Positions 16,780 through 26,291 of a DNA stretch of 56,613 nucleotides are shown piece after piece. Each line of letters opens with the position of its first letter. The stretch's first letter is position 1. The translations under genes were made by a program, and so were the position numbers. Source of the DNA: Bacillota bacterium (GTDB lineage: Bacteria > Bacillota > Clostridia > Peptostreptococcales > Anaerovoracaceae); the NCBI GenBank assembly GCA_023415235.1, contig JAEZLP010000014.1, forward strand, positions 1 to 56,613, in the 5' to 3' direction. A model generated the notes under the pieces. The model was not told the DNA's origin and did not search any database. It was given only the letters and a program-made list of their open reading frames with translations.

Positions 16780-17397
16780 ATGAAAAGAATTGGAATCATA
16801 GGAGGGACCTTTGATCCGATCCATTACGGTCATCTGATCCTGGCCGAACAGGCCAGGGTCGAGGCTTCACTGGATAAGGTGATCTTCATGCCGGCCATGG
16901 TCCAGCCCTTTAAACTGAATAATAAAATTGCGGAAGGCGACGACCGGTATGAGATGGTCCGGAAAGCGATTGCGGGCAACCCTTATTTCTCCGTATCCAG
17001 AATGGAACTGGACCGGGAGGAGATTTCCTACACCATCCATACGCTGAATGAATGCAGAGCCAAGTTCGGTGCGAACGCGGAACTCTATTTCATTATGGGG
17101 ACCGACGCTTTTTTGAGTTTGGAGCAATGGTATGCCGCCAAGGACCTTTTGAAAGGCTTCTCCTTTGTCATCGGAACCAGGCCCGGCTACAAGGAACAGG
17201 AGCGAAGGGCGCTGATTGACCGGCTGAGAGGTCGTTATGGCACGAATATGATTGAAATCAACAACTCCGAGGTTGAAATTTCATCCACGGATATCAAAAG
17301 CCGGATCAAGGAGGGCAAGAGCATCAAGTATCTGTTGCCGGAACCGGTTGAGGAGTATATTTTCAGGAACAAGCTTTATCAGGATCAGCCGCTGTAG
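16780..17397 (+). CDS. nadD: Nicotinate-nucleotide adenylyltransferase NadD
   Basis: Joins ATP and nicotinate mononucleotide to make deamido-NAD in NAD synthesis. 205 residues. The nucleotidyltransferase motif GGTFDPIHYGH is at residues 8-18, and the C-terminal SSTDIKSRI is the second ATP-binding motif. It starts six bases after aspS. It is followed by yqeK, the usual partner in Firmicutes; in many genomes obg or yhbY precedes it, but here it trails aspS. Confidence 0.95.
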   Translation: MKRIGIIGGTFDPIHYGHLILAEQARVEASLDKVIFMPAMVQPFKLNNKIAEGDDRYEMVRKAIAGNPYFSVSRMELDREEISYTIHTLNECRAKFGANAELYFIMGTDAFLSLEQWYAAKDLLKGFSFVIGTRPGYKEQERRALIDRLRGRYGTNMIEINNSEVEISSTDIKSRIKEGKSIKYLLPEPVEEYIFRNKLYQDQPL

Positions 17398-17454
17398 CAA
17401 CCAATCCGGATTACGGCTTGATTAACCTGGACATAAATGGTAATATATTTTAGT

Positions 17455-18033
17455 ATGCAATGTACGGATAAGAAAAGAATAATTGAATATATTGAAAGAA
17501 ATATGACGGAAAAACGGCGGAAACATACCTACGCAGTGGTGGAGGAAGCAAAGAAGCTTGCCCGGCGGTACGGAGAGGATATGGAAAAAGCCGAACTTGC
17601 CGCTCTTTTTCATGATTTTTTCCGTGGAGTATCGGAGCCGGCGCTGAACGGTTATGTCAGGCAACTGGGATTGAATCCGGTTTATTTGGACAATGCAAAC
17701 CTGGCTCACAGCAAAATCGCAGCTTTTATTATGGAACGTGATTATCATGTCACGGATCGGGATATCATCAATGCGGTAAGCTTCCATACCACCGGAAGGG
17801 CGGATATGTCGACACTTGAAAAGATCATCTATCTGGCCGACGCCATCGAGCCAAACAGATATTATCCCGGAATTGAGGAAATCCGCGAGACAGCGTATGA
17901 AAATCTGGATCAGGCGTGCCTGATGTCTCTATTGCATTCCATCGAGTATGTAAGCTCCAGAGGACTCTATCTGGATCAGGATACGGTTATGGCGAAGGAC
18001 AGTTTGCTTCAAAAAATGGAAGCTGACATATAA
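17455..18033 (+). CDS. yqeK: YqeK-family HD-domain Ap4A hydrolase
   Basis: An HD-domain hydrolase. Characterised members split diadenosine tetraphosphate symmetrically. From ATG 17455 the protein has 192 residues; ATG 17437 in frame is an alternative, and neither has a strong RBS. HD-type ligands are seen in KRRKHT, LFHDFF and SFHTTG, with the late Asp in YLADAIEP. The order nadD-yqeK-rsfS is the common Firmicutes arrangement, though the LytR-CpsA-Psr gene often found between yqeK and rsfS is absent. Confidence 0.88.
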   Translation: MQCTDKKRIIEYIERNMTEKRRKHTYAVVEEAKKLARRYGEDMEKAELAALFHDFFRGVSEPALNGYVRQLGLNPVYLDNANLAHSKIAAFIMERDYHVTDRDIINAVSFHTTGRADMSTLEKIIYLADAIEPNRYYPGIEEIRETAYENLDQACLMSLLHSIEYVSSRGLYLDQDTVMAKDSLLQKMEADI

Positions 18034-18036
18034 CAT

Positions 18037-18067
18037 TCTGCCTGGTGCTTCAGCACAGTTCGGCAGA
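18037..18067 (+). other. Hairpin between yqeK and rsfS
   Basis: TCTGCC (18037-18042) pairs with GGCAGA (18062-18067) around an inner GTGC-TTCA-GCAC. It lacks a T run, so it is not a standard terminator. It may be an attenuator or a processing site, or have no function. Confidence 0.35.
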
Positions 18068-18142
18068 TTAATACAGAAAAATCACGAATGAAAATTCTTA
18101 GATTTTTGTCGTAGATATAATTTGAAAGAAAGGAGAAGAGAC

Positions 18143-18502
18143 ATGAACAGCAAAGATATTGCTTTGAAGGCAGCGTCTGTTTTATTGAAGAAAAAAGCTT
18201 TGGACGTAGTGATTATCGATATCACAGAGAAATCATCCTTCGCGGACTATTTCGTCATCGCTTCCGGCAGCTCGGAACGGCAGGTTGGGACTCTGGCGGA
18301 TGAGCTTGAGGATCAGTTCGGCAAGGAAGGAATTCTGACCAAAAACGTGGAAGGCAAGAAGACTTCCGGCTGGATTCTGATGGATTACGGTGATGTGATT
18401 GTAAATATATTTACTCTGGAACAGCGTGACAAATACAACATAGAAAAGGTATGGAGCGACTGCAGCTTCATAACAATTGACGAAAACGAACTGCAGCAAT
18501 AG
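18143..18502 (+). CDS. rsfS: Ribosomal silencing factor RsfS
   Basis: Binds ribosomal protein uL14 and blocks subunit joining under starvation. 119 residues, the usual size. The conserved stretches are DITEKSSFADYFVIASGSSERQ (near residues 27-48) and GWILMDYGDVIVNIF. ATG 18143 is chosen for the GGAGAAGAG site in front. A TATAAT at 18116-18121 could be a -10 box, but no good -35 accompanies it. Co-directional with leuS. Confidence 0.93.
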   Translation: MNSKDIALKAASVLLKKKALDVVIIDITEKSSFADYFVIASGSSERQVGTLADELEDQFGKEGILTKNVEGKKTSGWILMDYGDVIVNIFTLEQRDKYNIEKVWSDCSFITIDENELQQ

Positions 18503-18574
18503 AAGCAGTAGAAATCAAGTCCGCCGATAATCTGATTGCGGATTGGGCGTGCTAGTATACGGAGGTTAACTGAA

Positions 18575-21046
18575 ATGATCGAGCGATATGATTTTGCAGA
18601 AATTGAAGCAAAATGGCAGAAATATTGGGAAGACAACAAGCTTTTCAAGACAACGGAGGAGGACGGAAAGAAAAAGTTCTACCTGCTGGAAATGTTTCCC
18701 TATCCATCCGGCAAGCTCCATATGGGCCATGTTAGAAATTATTCCATCGGAGATGTGGCGACCAGATATCTGAGAATGAACGGCTACAACGTGCTGCATC
18801 CCATGGGCTGGGATTCCTTTGGTCTGCCTGCGGAAAATGCAGCGATCAAAAACGGGATTCATCCCAATGTTTGGACCTGGGACAACATCGCGGAAATGAG
18901 AAATCAGCTGAAGCAGCTGGGATTGTCCTATGATTGGGATAGGGAGGTTGCAACCTGCCACCCGGATTATTATAAATGGATGCAGTGGATCTTCATCCAG
19001 TTCCATAAGCAGGGACTTGCCTACAAGAAAAAGAACCCGGTCAACTGGTGTCCTTCCTGCCAGACCGTGCTTGCCAACGAGCAGGTAGTGGACGGCGCTT
19101 GCGAACGCTGCTCGACGCCGGTCGGAAAGAAGGATCTGGAACAGTGGTATTTAAAGATCACAGACTATGCGGACCGTCTTCTTACAGATCTGGATAAGCT
19201 GGAGGGCTGGCCCAACAAGGTCAGGACCATGCAGAAAAACTGGATCGGAAAAAGTGTCGGAGCGGAAGTTGATTTTACGATTGAAGGCTTTGACAAGAAC
19301 CTCAGGATCTTTACCACCAGACCGGATACGCTTTACGGAGTCACCTATATGGTTCTGGCTCCCGAGCATCCCTATGTGAAGGAGCTGATCGCAGGCACAG
19401 AATATGAAAAAACTGTCGAGGAGTTCCTCGATAAGCTCCAGTATATGACGGAAATCGAAAGAACAGCAACCACACTGGAGAAGGAAGGAGCCTTTATCGG
19501 AAAGTATGCCGTCAATCCGCTCAACGGAAAGAAGGTGCCGATCTATATCGCTAACTATGTCCTCATGGATTACGGTACCGGTGCTATCATGGCCGTACCG
19601 GCCCACGACCAGAGGGACTTTGATTTTGCGATAAAATATGGTTTGGAGATTATTCCGGTCGTCGATCCGAAAAATCCCGAGATCGATCTTTACAATCTGA
19701 AGGAAGCCTTTGAGGCGGAAGGGGTTCTCATCAATTCCGAACGGTTTGACGGAATGGAAAACACCGTCGCGATCAAAGAGATCATAAAATATCTGGAAGA
19801 ACAGAAAATCGGTAACGAGTCCATCAATTTCAGGCTTCGAGACTGGCTGATCTCCAGACAGAGGTACTGGGGCTGCCCGATACCCATGATATACTGTGAG
19901 AAATGCGGCTGGGTGGCGGAAAAGGAAGAGAATCTTCCGGTGCTGCTGCCGACGGATGTGGTATTCTCCGGAAAGGGCGAATCTCCTCTGACCACCAGTA
20001 AAACCTTCATGGAGACCACCTGCCCCCATTGCGGAGGAAAAGCAACCAGAGAAACGGATACCATGGATACCTTCCTGGATTCCTCCTGGTATTTCCTGAG
20101 ATACACCGACGCGAAAAACAGCGAGAGGGTATGGGACCAGAAAAAGGCGGATTACTGGATGCCGGTCGACCAGTATATCGGCGGGGTGGAGCACGCGATT
20201 CTGCATCTGCTCTATGCCCGATTCTTTACCAAGTTCCTCTATGATATCGGATACTGCAAGGCTGACGAGCCGTTCACAAACCTTCTGACTCAGGGCATGG
20301 TCCTCAAGGATGGGACAAAAATGTCCAAATCGAAGGGAAATGTTGTCAGCCCGGAAGAGATCATCAATAAATACGGAGCGGACACAGCCCGGCTGTTCAT
20401 CCTTTTCGCATCCCCGCCGGAAAAAGAACTGGAATGGTCCGACGCCGGAGTGGAAGGAAGCTATCGTTTCCTGAACAGAGTCCATCGCCTTGTGTTTGAA
20501 GTATATGAAAAAGTCAAGGATGCAGACTCCGACTGGCAGGCAGTCACCGCTGAGGACAAAAAACTGAACTATAGCCTCAACGCAGCCATCAAAAAAGTAA
20601 CGGAGGATGTAGGAGGCAGGTTCAATTTCAATACGGCAATCAGCTCCATCATGGAACTGGTCAATGAGCTCTATCGATACAAGGAAAATGAAAATCTCAA
20701 TCTCGGCCTGCTTAAGACCGCCATTGAGAGCTTAATCCTGATCCTGTCGCCGTTTACTCCGCATATTTGCGAGGAAATGTGGGAGTATACCGGTCATAAG
20801 AGTGCCGTCTATCTGGAAAAGTGGCCGTCTTACAATGAAGCGGCGCTGGTGAAGGACACCGTCGAGATCGTGGTGCAGCTGAACGGAAAAGTGAAGGAAA
20901 AGCTCGAAGTGGCCAATGGTCTTTCCAGGGAACAGATGGAGGAGATTGTGATGGCCAATGAAAAAGTGAAAGCGTTGCTTGCCGGCAAGGAAATCGTAAA
21001 AATTGTTGCCGTACCAAATAAATTATTCAACATTGTCGTAAAATAA
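18575..21046 (+). CDS. leuS: Leucyl-tRNA synthetase
   Basis: 823 residues, a bacterial class Ia LeuRS. The HIGH-type motif is within PYPSGKLHMGHVRN, the KMSKS motif is DGTKMSKSKGN, and the CP1 editing domain has TTRPDTLYGVTY and AHDQRDFDFA. A zinc-binding segment with CPSC and CERC lies at about residues 150-175. ATG 18575 follows a GGAGG site; the frame is open to 18536 but the start there is unsupported. No T-box leader is present in the 72-base gap. Confidence 0.96.
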   Translation: MIERYDFAEIEAKWQKYWEDNKLFKTTEEDGKKKFYLLEMFPYPSGKLHMGHVRNYSIGDVATRYLRMNGYNVLHPMGWDSFGLPAENAAIKNGIHPNVWTWDNIAEMRNQLKQLGLSYDWDREVATCHPDYYKWMQWIFIQFHKQGLAYKKKNPVNWCPSCQTVLANEQVVDGACERCSTPVGKKDLEQWYLKITDYADRLLTDLDKLEGWPNKVRTMQKNWIGKSVGAEVDFTIEGFDKNLRIFTTRPDTLYGVTYMVLAPEHPYVKELIAGTEYEKTVEEFLDKLQYMTEIERTATTLEKEGAFIGKYAVNPLNGKKVPIYIANYVLMDYGTGAIMAVPAHDQRDFDFAIKYGLEIIPVVDPKNPEIDLYNLKEAFEAEGVLINSERFDGMENTVAIKEIIKYLEEQKIGNESINFRLRDWLISRQRYWGCPIPMIYCEKCGWVAEKEENLPVLLPTDVVFSGKGESPLTTSKTFMETTCPHCGGKATRETDTMDTFLDSSWYFLRYTDAKNSERVWDQKKADYWMPVDQYIGGVEHAILHLLYARFFTKFLYDIGYCKADEPFTNLLTQGMVLKDGTKMSKSKGNVVSPEEIINKYGADTARLFILFASPPEKELEWSDAGVEGSYRFLNRVHRLVFEVYEKVKDADSDWQAVTAEDKKLNYSLNAAIKKVTEDVGGRFNFNTAISSIMELVNELYRYKENENLNLGLLKTAIESLILILSPFTPHICEEMWEYTGHKSAVYLEKWPSYNEAALVKDTVEIVVQLNGKVKEKLEVANGLSREQMEEIVMANEKVKALLAGKEIVKIVAVPNKLFNIVVK

Positions 21047-21132
21047 AAAAGAGTGATATCGGCTTAAAGCTGACACTATGTAAAAGATATGTTAATGAAC
21101 GGAAAACAATAAATTAAGAAAGGAATGAAAAA

Positions 21133-22812
21133 TTGAAAATATTAGAAACAAATAAAGGAGGAAGCCCGGTAAAGGTGATTCCAATCGGCGGTCTGAACGA
21201 AATCGGAAAGAATATGACCGTATTGGAATACAAAAACGACATCCTGATCATTGACTGCGGACTGTCCTTCCCAGATGACGAAATGTTCGGAATTGACATC
21301 GTAATTCCCGATTTCAGCTACTTGATCAAGAACCGGGATAAAGTAAAAGGAATGATTCTGACCCATGGTCACGAGGACCATATCGGAGCCATACCATATT
21401 TATTAAAGGAACTGAATATCCCTATTTACGGTACCAGACTGACTCTGGGACTGGTGGACAACAAGTTGAAGGAGCATGGAATCAAAGGTAAGCTCAACAC
21501 CATCAAGGCGGGCCAGACCGTAAAAATAGGAGAATTTAAAATTGAAACAATCAGAACGACTCACTCGATAGCTGACGCCATCTGTCTGGCGATCGAAACG
21601 CCGGCAGGCGTGGTCTTCCATACGGGAGACTTCAAGATCGACTACACTCCGGTAGACGGAGAACCCATCAATTTCCAGAGGCTGGCGGACCTGGGACATA
21701 AAGGAGTGCTTCTGATGCTTGCGGATAGCACCAATGCGGAAAGAAAAGGCTACACCGCTTCGGAAAGAACCGTAGGCGTCACACTGGAAAATATTTTCCG
21801 GGGCTCCGAGGCGAGAATCCTGATTGCCACCTTCTCCTCCAACGTGCACCGTGTTCAGAGAATCATCGACACTGCAGTCATGTTCGGTAGAAAGGTTGCA
21901 ATTTCAGGAAGAAGCATGGTGAACGTGGTAAATCTGGCCATTGAATTGGGATATTTGAACATCCCGGAAAATGTGCTGGTTGATATCAACAAGACGAAAA
22001 ACATCAAGGACAGCGAATTGGTGATCATTACTACCGGAAGCCAGGGTGAGCCCATGTCGGCACTTGCCAGAATGGCGTCCGCAGATCACAAGGCGGTACA
22101 GATCAAGAAGGGCGACATGGTGATCCTGTCTTCAAGCCCGGTGCCGGGAAATGAAAAGACCGTATCCAACGTCGTCAATAAGCTCTTTGAAAAGGGCGCC
22201 GACGTAATCTATTCAGACATTGCGGACATCCACGTATCAGGCCATGCCTGCTCCGAGGAACTGAAGCTGGTTCATTCTCTCATAAAACCGAAATACTTCA
22301 TGCCGGTTCACGGAGAGTACAGGCATTTGAAGCAGCATGCCCACATTGCAGAACAGCTGGGTATGCCGACGGAAAATATCTTTATTCTGGAAAACGGGGA
22401 AGTGCTCCATCTGAGCAAGGACACCGTGGTCAAATCCAAGGAGGAGGTCTCCGCTTCCGCAGTACTGGTAGATGGTCTTGGAGTGGGAGATGTGGGCAAT
22501 ATCGTCTTGAGAGACAGAAAGCTTCTATCCGAATCCGGTTTGATCATCGTTGTGGCTGCCATCGAAAAGAGTACGGGCATGATCTGCTCCGGCCCGGACA
22601 TCATTTCAAGAGGCTTTGTATATGTGAGAGAAAACGAGGATTTGATGAACTCTGCAAAGATGGTCGTCAGCGCAAGACTGGAAAAATGCTACGGGGAAGG
22701 CCTGAGAGATTGGGCTGGGCTGAAAAATGCGGTGAGGGATGAGCTGAAGAATTTCATCTATGAAAAAACAAAGAGAAGTCCGGTTATCCTGCCAATCTTC
22801 CTGGAGGTCTGA
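21133..22812 (+). CDS. rnjA: Ribonuclease J
   Basis: A metallo-beta-lactamase/beta-CASP ribonuclease with 5' exonuclease and endonuclease activity, central to mRNA decay and rRNA processing in Firmicutes. 559 residues. The zinc motif THGHEDHIGA is near residues 77-86, further ligands lie in VFHTGDFKID, the beta-CASP signature includes TGSQGEPMSALAR, and the late motif is PVHGEYRH. The start is TTG 21133 with AAGGAA upstream. No ATG fits the N-terminus better. Confidence 0.94.
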   Translation: MKILETNKGGSPVKVIPIGGLNEIGKNMTVLEYKNDILIIDCGLSFPDDEMFGIDIVIPDFSYLIKNRDKVKGMILTHGHEDHIGAIPYLLKELNIPIYGTRLTLGLVDNKLKEHGIKGKLNTIKAGQTVKIGEFKIETIRTTHSIADAICLAIETPAGVVFHTGDFKIDYTPVDGEPINFQRLADLGHKGVLLMLADSTNAERKGYTASERTVGVTLENIFRGSEARILIATFSSNVHRVQRIIDTAVMFGRKVAISGRSMVNVVNLAIELGYLNIPENVLVDINKTKNIKDSELVIITTGSQGEPMSALARMASADHKAVQIKKGDMVILSSSPVPGNEKTVSNVVNKLFEKGADVIYSDIADIHVSGHACSEELKLVHSLIKPKYFMPVHGEYRHLKQHAHIAEQLGMPTENIFILENGEVLHLSKDTVVKSKEEVSASAVLVDGLGVGDVGNIVLRDRKLLSESGLIIVVAAIEKSTGMICSGPDIISRGFVYVRENEDLMNSAKMVVSARLEKCYGEGLRDWAGLKNAVRDELKNFIYEKTKRSPVILPIFLEV

Positions 22813-22873
22813 TTGCCGGATGAAAGGTTAATTCTTACCGCTCGAAGCGGGCGGAACAGTTAGGAGGAACAGA

Positions 22874-23209
22874 ATGAACGTACATGACGAAGCTCACAAT
22901 CTGGCGAGAGCGATCAAGGAATCTCCCGAATACAAGGAGTATCTCAGGTTGAAGGACTTGGCCTCCCAGAATGAGGAACTTGCCGCCATGCTCAATGACT
23001 TCCAAGCCAAGCAGTTTGAAATGCAGGCAAAAGTAGTTTTGGGAGAACAACTGAGTTCCGAATTGATGGAACAAATACAATCATTAAGTCAAATCATTAT
23101 GAGGGACCCTCTGGCGCTTGAGTATTTACAAGCTATGCAAAGATTTCAGCTGCTTGTCAACGACGTTTATACCATACTTGGAGAAGTAATAAAGTTTGAT
23201 GGAAAGTAA
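22874..23209 (+). CDS. YlbF/YmcA-family (YheA-like) protein
   Basis: A 111-residue, almost entirely helical protein of the YlbF/YmcA/YheA family. In B. subtilis YlbF and YmcA form a complex that guides RNase Y; the role of YheA-like members is unclear. The position directly behind RNase J fits an RNA-decay link, but that is an inference. TAGGAGG lies eight bases before the ATG. The 3' end overlaps pepP by 11 bases. Confidence 0.8.
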   Translation: MNVHDEAHNLARAIKESPEYKEYLRLKDLASQNEELAAMLNDFQAKQFEMQAKVVLGEQLSSELMEQIQSLSQIIMRDPLALEYLQAMQRFQLLVNDVYTILGEVIKFDGK

Positions 23210-23897
23210 TATAATCAAAAACGAAAAAGAAATAGAAAGCATATCAAAGGCCGCGGCGCTGGGAGACCGATGCTATGAACACATCCTCGGGTTTATCAAG
23301 CCGGGTATGACGGAAAAGCAGGTCGCGGCCGAGATCGAGCGGTTTCTTTATGAAAACGGCGCGGAAGGACTTGCCTTTGATACCATCAGCGTGTCGGGGA
23401 ATCGATCCTGCCTGCCGCACGGGGAACCGACGGACAAGATCATTGAAAAGGGAGAGTTTCTCACCCTTGATTTCGGCGCCGTCATCGACGGCTACTGCGG
23501 TGATATGACCCGAACCATCGCCATCGGATTCGTTACGCCTGAAATGAAAAGAGTGTACGATACGGTGCTGGAAGCACAGCGGGCGGCCATGGACTTTATC
23601 AAGGCGGGAGTCAGATGCTTTGATGCGGACAAGATCGCCAGAGACATCATCTCGGAAGCCGGCTACGGGGAATACTTCGTCCACGGGCTGGGCCACGGAG
23701 TGGGCAGGCTTGTCCATGAGGCGCCTACGTTGAACGCAAGAAGTGAGGAAATACTGGCTTCAAACATGGTAGTTACCATAGAACCGGGAATCTACATACC
23801 GGAGCAATTTGGTGTACGCATTGAAGACTTGGCAATTGTGACAGACTTTGGTATAATAAATAAAGTCGAGTCACGGAAGGAACTGATTATTTTATAA
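23199..23897 (+). CDS. M24-family aminopeptidase (Xaa-Pro type), catalytic domain only
   Basis: 232 residues forming just the pita-bread catalytic domain of the M24 family. The five metal ligands appear in TLDFGA, CGDMTRT, HGLGHGVG, IEPGIY and RIEDLA. Firmicute YqhT/PepP proteins are about 355 residues with an N-terminal creatinase domain. Here the protein begins at the segment that normally follows that domain (NEKEIESISKAA), and no coding remnant precedes it. It could be an Xaa-Pro dipeptidase-like or methionine-aminopeptidase-like enzyme. It sits next to efp, the usual place of yqhT. Confidence 0.85.
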   Translation: MESNIIKNEKEIESISKAAALGDRCYEHILGFIKPGMTEKQVAAEIERFLYENGAEGLAFDTISVSGNRSCLPHGEPTDKIIEKGEFLTLDFGAVIDGYCGDMTRTIAIGFVTPEMKRVYDTVLEAQRAAMDFIKAGVRCFDADKIARDIISEAGYGEYFVHGLGHGVGRLVHEAPTLNARSEEILASNMVVTIEPGIYIPEQFGVRIEDLAIVTDFGIINKVESRKELIIL

Positions 23898-23922
23898 TGA
23901 ACTTTTTTGGAGGTATTAAAAT

Positions 23923-24483
23923 ATGATTTATGCTAGTGATTTTAGAAAAGGGATTACCTTTGAAATCAATGGAGAACCCCATGTTGTCCTTGATTTTCAG
24001 CACGTGAAACCCGGAAAGGGCGCAGCCTTCGTAAGAACCAAATACAGGAACATCCTGACAGGGGCTACCAGGGAAGAGGCATTCAATCCCAATGACAAGT
24101 TCGAGAATGCGCGCATTGAAACCAAGACGATGCAGTACCTGTACAACGACGGCGAACTCTATTACTTTATGGATCAGGAAACCTACGATCAGGTTCCCTT
24201 GATGAAGGATCAGGTGGAAGACGCAATCCTCTATTTGAGAGAGAACGATATGGCGACGATCAAGTTCTTTAAGGACAGTGCGTTCCTGGTTGAACCGCCG
24301 AACTTTGTCAACCTGAAGGTAATCGAAACAGAGCCGGGAGTAAAGGGAGATACCGCAACCAATGTAACAAAGGCTGCCACCGTTGAAACAGGAGCGGTGA
24401 TACAGGTTCCGATCTTCATAGAAGAAGGCGAAATAATACAGATTGACACCAGAAGCGGTGAATATTTATCAAGAGCAAAATAA
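23923..24483 (+). CDS. efp: Elongation factor P
   Basis: Relieves ribosome stalling at consecutive prolines. 186 residues: an N-terminal KOW-like domain with the loop KPGKGAAF carrying the conserved lysine, two OB domains, and the C-terminal signature around IDTRSGEYLSRAK. A TTGGAGG site lies before the ATG. It is preceded by the aminopeptidase and followed by a strong terminator, which closes the operon. Confidence 0.96.
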   Translation: MIYASDFRKGITFEINGEPHVVLDFQHVKPGKGAAFVRTKYRNILTGATREEAFNPNDKFENARIETKTMQYLYNDGELYYFMDQETYDQVPLMKDQVEDAILYLRENDMATIKFFKDSAFLVEPPNFVNLKVIETEPGVKGDTATNVTKAATVETGAVIQVPIFIEEGEIIQIDTRSGEYLSRAK

Positions 24484-24493
24484 AAGCTTAAAC

Positions 24494-24528
24494 ATTTCGC
24501 AGGATATCTCATTCTGCGAAATTTTTTC
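24494..24528 (+). terminator. Intrinsic terminator after efp
   Basis: ATTTCGCAG (24494-24502) pairs with CTGCGAAAT (24514-24522), followed by TTTTT. Confidence 0.85.
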
Positions 24529-24562
24529 GAAAGGGCATTTGCCATATAAGTGGGGGTAACAT

Positions 24563-25606
24563 ATGGGGAAACGACGCAACAGGGTAAAGAACAAGAGACG
24601 ATTATTCATCAGCGCGATTATCATGGCAGCAGCCATCATCATCGCCTTCGCGGCAGTCTATTCCGTCTACATCGGAAACGGAAGCAAACCGGTAAAACCA
24701 GGCAGCGAGGAGTATATTTCAATCACCATACCGTCCGGAACAGGGACAGGGGGGATTGCCCAAATTCTAGCGGAAAACAATCTGATCAGCAGCACGGGAG
24801 TTTTCAAGCTGCAATCCAAGAGCAAAGGATACGACGGCAAATACAAAGCCGGTCAGTATTCCCTGTCTCCGGGAATGTCCATGGAGGAAATCATGGAGCT
24901 CCTTTTGACAGGAAAGGCGGATACGCTTCGGTTTACCATACCGGAGGGTTATGATATCAAAAGAGTTACGGCAAAGCTGGCAGAAGAAGGCTTGATCAAT
25001 CAGGAAGCATTTTTGAAAGAGATTGAATCGGGCCAGTTTGATTATGAGTTTCTAAAGGACGCGCCGGCGGGTCCTGACCGGCTGGAGGGATTTTTATTCC
25101 CGGAAACCTATGAAATATTCGCTACAGCCAACGAACACGATATTATCGACAAAATGCTGTATCAGTTCAACAAGGTCTTTACGGCCGAGTATTATGCCAG
25201 AGCGGAAGAGCTGGGAATGAGTGTGAGAGAGGTTATCACACTAGCCTCCATCATTGAGCGGGAGGCCCGTGTTCCGGAGGACAGACCTATCATTGCCAGC
25301 GTTTTTTACAACCGTCTTACAATCGATATGCCTCTTCAGTCCTGCGCCACGGTTCAATATATTTTAGGGGAACAAAAACCGGTATTGAGTATTAAGGATA
25401 CTCAGATCGAGTCTCCTTACAACACATATCAGAATCTCGGCTTGCCGCCGGGACCCATCGCGTCTCCGGGTGCGGATTCCATCAAGGCCGCCTTATATCC
25501 GGCTGATACGAACTACTTATACTTTCTGGCAAAAGGGGACGGCTCCCATGCCTTCTCCAGCACCTACGAGCAATTTTTAAGGGATAAGGCAAAATACATC
25601 GATTAA
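24563..25606 (+). CDS. mltG: Endolytic transglycosylase MltG
   Basis: Cleaves nascent peptidoglycan and sets glycan length at the outer face of the membrane. 347 residues: a basic N-terminus, one membrane helix near residues 14-34, a LysM-like part, then the YceG core. The catalytic glutamate is E232 in ASIIEREARVPED. The sequence ends with the conserved PGADSIKAALYPADTNYLYFLAKGDG region. GGGGG lies before the ATG. It leads a unit with trmR and a U32 protein, as in B. subtilis yrrL-yrrM-yrrN-yrrO. Confidence 0.93.
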   Translation: MGKRRNRVKNKRRLFISAIIMAAAIIIAFAAVYSVYIGNGSKPVKPGSEEYISITIPSGTGTGGIAQILAENNLISSTGVFKLQSKSKGYDGKYKAGQYSLSPGMSMEEIMELLLTGKADTLRFTIPEGYDIKRVTAKLAEEGLINQEAFLKEIESGQFDYEFLKDAPAGPDRLEGFLFPETYEIFATANEHDIIDKMLYQFNKVFTAEYYARAEELGMSVREVITLASIIEREARVPEDRPIIASVFYNRLTIDMPLQSCATVQYILGEQKPVLSIKDTQIESPYNTYQNLGLPPGPIASPGADSIKAALYPADTNYLYFLAKGDGSHAFSSTYEQFLRDKAKYID

Positions 25607-25615
25607 AGAGGCGAC

Positions 25616-26290
25616 ATGAACATTACAAACGACAAGGTGACCGAATATCTGGAGGAGCTGTACCGGCCGTTCAACGATGAGCTGAAGCAGCTGCGGGATA
25701 TTGCGGACAAGCATAACGTGCCCATCATTCGAAAGGATTCGGAAACATTTTTATTGAATATGATCCGGATGGGAAAGCCCAGGCGTATTCTGGAAATCGG
25801 AACCGCAATGGGCTATTCCGCCATTTGTTTTGCGCTGGCTGCCCCGGCTGCAGAAATCGTAAGCCTGGAGCGAAGCGAAAAGATGTGCCGATACGCCTTG
25901 ACCAACATTGAAAAATTCGGACTTTCTCAAAGGATCCGGGTAATAGAGGGAGATGCCTTGGAAAGTCTCAGGGGCTTGGCCGGAGAAATTGAGGATGTGG
26001 ACGCGGATGGATATGATTTTGTTTTTATCGACGCCGCGAAGAGCTTATACCGGAAATTCTGGGACGCCTGTGTGCCTCTCTGCCGGAATGAGGCCCTGAT
26101 CCTTTCCGACAATGTGCTGCTTTCGGGCCGGACGGCTTCCGACGAATTTATCACCGAGAGAAGACAGAAAACCAGTGTCAGGCATATGCGGGAATATTTA
26201 AGCTATATCACAAAGCTGGATTACGCGGATACTGCGGTCATCGCCGTAGGGGATGGAATCGCTGTCAGCGTGTTGAAAAATAAAGGATAG
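25616..26290 (+). CDS. trmR: tRNA 5-hydroxyuridine methyltransferase TrmR-like O-methyltransferase
   Basis: 224 residues, an SAM-dependent O-methyltransferase of the family-3 type. The SAM loop is ILEIGTAMGYSA (58-69), an acidic residue lies in VSLERSEKM, and the metal-site region reads DFVFIDAAKS. B. subtilis TrmR (YrrM) turns 5-hydroxyuridine at tRNA position 34 into 5-methoxyuridine. The neighbouring U32 gene, whose relatives make the hydroxyuridine, supports the same role here. The RBS GAGG lies close to the ATG and the stop codon is almost contiguous with the next gene. Confidence 0.85.
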   Translation: MNITNDKVTEYLEELYRPFNDELKQLRDIADKHNVPIIRKDSETFLLNMIRMGKPRRILEIGTAMGYSAICFALAAPAAEIVSLERSEKMCRYALTNIEKFGLSQRIRVIEGDALESLRGLAGEIEDVDADGYDFVFIDAAKSLYRKFWDACVPLCRNEALILSDNVLLSGRTASDEFITERRQKTSVRHMREYLSYITKLDYADTAVIAVGDGIAVSVLKNKG

Positions 26291-26291
26291 T

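Noticed and set aside
13684..18574. T-box riboswitches for hisS, aspS and leuS
   Set aside because: The gaps before hisS, aspS and leuS are 50, 10 and 72 bases, too short for a T-box leader, and no T-box motif is seen.
19151..20485. Minus-strand open frame of 444 codons inside leuS
   Set aside because: Antisense shadow of a complete leucyl-tRNA synthetase; Phe/His/Arg-rich composition typical of such shadows.
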